Of a stretch of DNA of 10,711 nt, positions 7,249 through 10,711 are shown one piece after another. The notes beneath the pieces are model-generated. The model was not told the origin of the DNA. It was given only the letters and a program-made list of their open reading frames with translations, and searched no databases. Position 1 is the first letter of the stretch. Every line of letters begins with the position of its first letter. Made by a program: the position numbers and the translations under genes. Source of the stretch: Saprospiraceae bacterium UBA7328 (GTDB lineage Bacteria > Bacteroidota > Bacteroidia > Chitinophagales > Saprospiraceae); assembly GCA_002471345.1 (NCBI GenBank), contig DKPS01000074.1, positions 1-10,711 on the forward strand. The letters run 5' to 3'.

Positions 7249-7800
7249 GATCCTGATTTTGGATACGGCTCTTGTAGTTGGGCGTATATTGAACCAGATC
7301 CTGATTATCGAAGTTATGCATTTGTTGAATTTGATTTTAGCAGTTTGACTATTGATCCTGAGTGCGGCATAGACACTGCTATCTTAACACTCACTCAATC
7401 TAATGATAATGATTCAGAAGGAGATGATTTTCAATTTCAGATTAGAAGGGTTACAAGTTCATGGACAGAAGGAAATAATGGATGTGGTGGTGGATCCAAT
7501 GGATTGTCGTGGTCATCAAGGGACGGCTCGAATACATGGGCAACAGTCGGAGGTGATTATGCAGCAACGGTTTATGCAACTGAAACTGGAGGAGCTAATG
7601 ATCCTGAGGGAACCACTTACTCAATGGATATAACAACATTAGTTAATGAATGGATAGACGGGACCTACAACAATTATGGATTTGTGGTGGTACCTTCATC
7701 TGATCCAAATCCAGGTCCAAATTTTGACTGGTTTTCTTTTTGGTCAGATGATGCTAACGATGCATCAAAAAGACCAAAAATTGAGATTACGTTAGGTTGT
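6790..7800 (+). other. Insertion (about 340 codons) inside the SdrD_B-like domain
   Basis: The SdrD_B-like domain stops after GNGSYAFTAIP (ending 6774) and resumes at SDYVLEIDTTTLPAG (from about 7810), which in ordinary SdrD_B/Cna_B domains follows directly (form: GxYxFTNLPPGxYxVxVDxxTLPAG). Between them are a discoidin-like domain (6802-7164) and a DNRLRE-like domain (7192-7800). The junction is at a strand-connecting loop, where a guest domain can be tolerated. The second TAG lies in this insert. Confidence 0.65.
7246..7248 (+). other. Second in-frame TAG (codon 901 of the giant frame)
   Basis: Context TAT TAG GAT. It lies at the start of the DNRLRE-like domain and between the two separated halves of the SdrD_B-like domain (6580-6774 and 7801-7941). 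The frame is the same before and after, so the gene once was, or still is, translated across it. Confidence 0.9.
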
Positions 7801-10711
7801 GCATATGCTTCAGATTATGTATTAGAAATTGATACTACCACACTTCCTGCAGGTAACCCATATCTGACGACAGATAATGTAGAGACGGCAAATTTCATGG
7901 GATTAGGTGAGGTGGATTGTGGGAATAACTTTGGTTTTGATCTATCTAACAACCCTCCTATTGCTGTAGATGATTCAGATACTACAGAAATGAATGTACC
8001 AATCAGTGTAATAGTATTAGACGACGATTTTGATATAGATGGGGATAATATTGATTTGCAAGCAATGATTGTTTCCAGTCCAAGTCAAGGTGGATTTGTA
8101 AGTATAAACGACAATGGCACGCCAGGAGATCTAACGGACGATTTCTTGAATTATACTCCTCCTGTAAATTACGCTGGGAAAGACACTCTAACATATGCCA
8201 TTTGTGATGACGGAGCACCTTCCCTTTGTGACACAGCAGACGTAATCATTACAATATTAGCATTAACTAATGATCCTCCTGTTGCAGTTGATGACATAGC
8301 TATAACAGAGCAAGACGAAATGATATGCATAGATGTACTGATTAATGATAGTGATCCAGAGGGTGATACTATTAATCCTCCCACTTCTGCTGGGAGATCT
8401 GATACATTCCAAGTGTATTCAAGTTCTGGAACAGTTGGTGGAATAGCTGATGCATTAGATAGTATTAATGGCTCTGGAGCAATTTTTAATAGTATTGGAG
8501 ATAGTTTGATCTTGGATTTTGGATCTATTGTTCCATCAGGAAATATGGTTAAGCTTGAAACTTTTGGGTTAAATAGTCAAGGAAGTATCAGAACTATCCG
8601 TTTAGAACAATTAAGCAACGACCAAACTACGGTATCCAATGCATTAGATATTTCTCATTGTTGTTCTGCTGCAGGATTGGCGATCAAGAATACAAATTAT
8701 ATACTTGATGCTGATACCAGGTATTTGTTGATAACAATGCCCTTAAGAGAGGGTGGTAGAATCGAAGTTGACTATGTTGATATTATTTATATTACAAGAG
8801 ATGTAAATTCCTCTTCTAAAGGTGGAAATGTTACTATAATTCCAGGAGGGATAATTTGTTATACTCCGCCTGGTGGCTTCACTGGTAATGATGATTTTGA
8901 TTATATCATTTGTGATCCTTCTGGCCTCTGCGATAAAGGTAAAGTAGTTATCAATGTCACACCACCAACCAATACACCACCAACATTATTTCCTGATGTA
9001 GCCCAGGCGTGTACAAATCAAGCTGAAATAATAAACGTTGTTGTCAATGATACAGATAGCGACGGAAATATTGATCCGACATCAGTATCCATATTTTCTA
9101 CTCCTTCTAATGGTACAGCTGTATCCAATGGAGACGGGACCGTGACCTATACCTCAAATATGGCTTTCACTGGACTGGATTCATTTCAATATCAAGTTTG
9201 TGATGATGGAACTCCATTACCGGTGGAGTGTTCAATTACCTCGGTTGTAGTAAACGTAAGCTCTCTAAATACTGCTCCAATTGCTCTTTCCGATACAGCG
9301 TCTACAATTTTAAACCAGGTTTACTACATTAATGTGCTTGAAAATGATTCGGATGATGAAGGAAACAACCTTACAGTTACGATAAATGCAGCACCTGCAA
9401 ATGGATCCGCTGTTGTGCTCGGAAATGGTTTAATAGAGTATACCCCGAATCCAGATTATACAGGCCCGGATTCTTTTACCTATAATGTATGTGATGATGA
9501 TTGTCCTACACAATGTACCAATGGAGTCTTAGTTCTTGTCGATGTCGAAAATCAGCCACCGGTAGCTATAGACGATTATGAGGAGACTGGGATGAATACG
9601 TCAATAGATTTATGTGTATTAGACAATGATATTGAGCCTGATGGAAATACCATTCTATTGTTTTCAATGGGTCAAGACGCTTCTGATAATATGACATTAC
9701 AGGGAGGTGTGCTCTCAAGAAATAATAACGGAACTCCAATTGACTCTTCAGATGACAAAGTGTTCTATACGCCACCTATGGGGTATACAGGCTTGGATAC
9801 ATTCTATTATAGAATTTGTGATGATGTAATTCCTGGGGCTTGTGATACAGCACAAGTAATTATTAATATTACACCACCAATTGATTTAGAGGTAGAGAAA
9901 ACAGTAAATGCTGGAATACCTGTTATAGGAAATAACTATACCTTCAAGATAAAAGTTACCAACAATTCAGCCACTGATGGAACCGGAATCTTTATCCGTG
10001 ATAATCTACTCAATGAATTGACTTATGTAAGTGATGATGGTGGAGGATTTTATGACAGTAATTCTGGAATATGGAATGTAGGAACGCTAAATTCAGGGGC
10101 ATCTGACAGCCTTGAAATTACAGCCACTTTAAATACCTACTTTGCTAATAATATTGCTGAGGTTAGTGCTGCAGATCAATTTGATATAGATTCTTCGCCG
10201 GATAATGATGATGGAGACCAAAGTGAAGACGATGAAAGTGCCGCCTCTCTCCAAATAAATCTTCCACCTGTAGCAGATAATGATACGACGATGACTACTG
10301 AAGATACTCCGGTAGTGATCAATGTTCTCTTTGATGACTCAGACCCTGATGGGCTATTAGTTGGAGATTCTGTTAGAATATTGACTTCGCCTACCATGGG
10401 TGTTGCGATTGACAATGGGGATAGTACAGTAACATATACACCATCTCCAAATACGTTTGGTGTAGATAGCTTTGAATATGAAATCTGTGATGTTGGAATT
10501 CCAAGTTTGTGTGATACGGCGTGGGTAATCATCACGGTAGATCCTGTAAATGATCCACCGGTAGCTGTAAATGATACGACGATTACGGATGAGGGTATTC
10601 CTGTTGCTATAAATGTATTGTTGAATGACAGTGATCCAGATGGGGATTTGATAGGCGACAGTATACGAGTATTGACGGGACCTATGAATGGAGATACGTC
10701 TATGGTAGGCG
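7249..10711 (+). CDS. Segment 3 of the giant protein: DNRLRE-like domain, SdrD_B C-half, Ig-like repeats, DUF11-like domain (3' end outside window)
   Basis: 1154 codons open to the window edge with no stop. It starts in mid-domain with DPDFGYGSCSWAYIEP, a DNRLRE-like beta-sandwich (SYAFVEFDFSSL, VTSSWTEGNN, STMDITTLVNEW-like strand, GFVVVP) ending about 7800. Next come the SdrD_B C-half (SDYVLEIDTTTLPAG ... DCGNNFGFD, 7801-7941) and cadherin-like Ig units at 7951-8259, 8269-8958 (with an inserted discoidin-like domain), 8971-9258, 9268-9546 and 9550-9870. These are followed by a DUF11-like domain (9883-10182, DLEVEKTVNAGIPVIGNNYT ... VTNNS), an Asp-rich linker (10183-10248) and two closely similar Ig units (10261-10539 and 10549 onward). 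It has no start codon, ribosome site or signal of its own. The strongly acidic, Asn/Asp/Thr-rich make-up fits an extracellular protein. Any type IX sorting domain would be beyond the edge. Confidence 0.8.
8392..8808 (+). other. Discoidin-like domain inserted inside an Ig-like repeat
   Basis: The host repeat begins VAVDDIAITEQDE and INDSDPEGDTINPPT (8281-8385) and resumes at KGGNVTIIPGGIICYTP (from 8818). Between these lies a guest of about 137 residues: SSGTVGGIADALDSINGSG, then SIGDSLILDFGSIVPSGN, then IEVDYVDIIYI. Its pattern (name-plate NALGxxDG-like start, DxLxLxFGSxV, closing hydrophobic DxVDIIYI) parallels the guest at 6802-7164, suggesting the same domain family. Confidence 0.6.

Larger units (their letters stand above)
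4546..10711 (+). pseudogene. Giant multidomain secreted surface protein, one frame with two in-frame TAG codons, 3' end outside window
   Basis: One frame runs from the ATG at 4546 to the window edge, 2055 codons, interrupted only by TAG at codons 213 (5182-5184) and 901 (7246-7248); I found no frameshift and no TAA or TGA. By codon number the order is: signal peptide 1-45; amidotransferase-like domain 50-400; PKD/Ig-like 402-485; Ig-like repeats 490-577 and 582-670; SdrD_B-like N-half 679-743; insertion 753-1085; SdrD_B-like C-half 1086-1132; Ig-like units 1136-1238 and 1242-1471 (the second with an insertion at about 1284-1420); three more to about 1775; DUF11-like about 1780-1887; then two closely related Ig-like repeats, the last cut by the edge. 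Such proteins are cell-surface adhesins or matrix proteins exported by the type IX system in Bacteroidota; that role is inferred. It is marked as a pseudogene because of the stops, but readthrough or sequence error are live alternatives. Confidence 0.7.
6013..10711 (+). repeat. Array of at least nine cadherin-like/Ig-like (Big_9-type) protein repeats
   Basis: Units start near 6013, 6289, 7951, 8269, 8971, 9268, 9550, 10261 and 10549. The consensus is PPVAxxD...VLxNDSDPxG, then xxNGTxxxxxDGTVTYTP, G(F/Y)xGxDxFxYxICD and CDTAxVxIxV. The Asp-rich ND-x-DP-x-G loop probably binds calcium. All complete units have a Cys in the F-strand (ICD or VCD) and a second Cys a few residues on (CDTA or variant), probably a disulfide hairpin. 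The array is interrupted by the split SdrD_B domain, a discoidin-like insertion and a DUF11-like domain. Except for the last pair, the units are well diverged in DNA. Confidence 0.85.

Noticed and set aside
7403..7633. A 76-codon frame on the plus strand in another frame
   Set aside because: It overlaps the DNRLRE-like domain, whose frame has clear domain sequence and no stop.
5844..10535. Minus-strand and alternative-frame ORFs across the giant gene
   Set aside because: Their Ser/Pro/His-rich or repetitive composition is the by-product of the repeat codons on the plus strand.
6013..10711. CRISPR array or DNA satellite
   Set aside because: The periodicity is at the protein level, about 270-320 bp per unit with diverged DNA and no short identical repeats with spacers.

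Overview
The window looks like the chromosome of a Bacteroidota bacterium, most like the Saprospiria/Cytophagia group. The evidence is AT-rich DNA, murF and OmpA-family proteins of Bacteroidota type, candidate -7 boxes fitting TAnnTTTG, weak or absent Shine-Dalgarno sites, and a very large secreted protein built from Ig-like/cadherin-like, SdrD_B-like and DUF11-like domains. No rRNA, tRNA, CRISPR array or insertion sequence was seen.

Layout. (1) 1-909 (+): the 3' part of murF, a peptidoglycan precursor ligase; its beginning lies left of the window. (2) 920-1810 (-): convergent with murF across a 10-bp gap, a divergent arginase/formimidoylglutamase-family protein that has lost its metal-binding acidic residues and is probably a pseudoenzyme. 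(3) 1811-2028: a divergent promoter region. (4) 2029-3954 (+): an outer-membrane OmpA-family protein with signal peptide, probable beta-barrel, thrombospondin type-3-like Asp repeats, a CxxCH motif and a C-terminal peptidoglycan-binding OmpA domain, followed by a strong hairpin terminator. (5) About 530 bp with little or no coding content, holding a candidate promoter, an 8-bp inverted repeat, and a leader segment resembling the leader of gene 4. (6) 4546 to the right edge (+): one giant reading frame of at least 2055 codons for a secreted multidomain surface protein. It is cut by two in-frame TAG codons (5182-5184 and 7246-7248), with no frameshift and no other stop.

The giant frame is the main point of interest. 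It reads: signal peptide; a glutamine-amidotransferase-like domain; a PKD/Ig-like domain; two Ig-like repeats; an SdrD_B-like domain split by an insertion of about 340 residues (a discoidin-like domain plus a DNRLRE-like domain); three more Ig-like units, the second split by another copy of the discoidin-like domain; two further Ig-like repeats; a DUF11-like domain; and a closely related pair of Ig-like repeats running off the edge. The first TAG lies inside the N-terminal domain. The second lies inside the inserted block, so the two halves of the SdrD_B fold are on opposite sides of it. The locus therefore evolved as one continuous frame. Whether it is now a young pseudogene, carries sequence errors, or is read through at TAG cannot be decided from the window. 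The three complete gene ends outside the giant frame all use TAA.

As a group, the genes concern the cell envelope: wall synthesis (murF), an outer-membrane/peptidoglycan anchor (OmpA family) and a giant surface protein that would be expected to leave by the type IX secretion system. Any C-terminal sorting domain would lie beyond the window.
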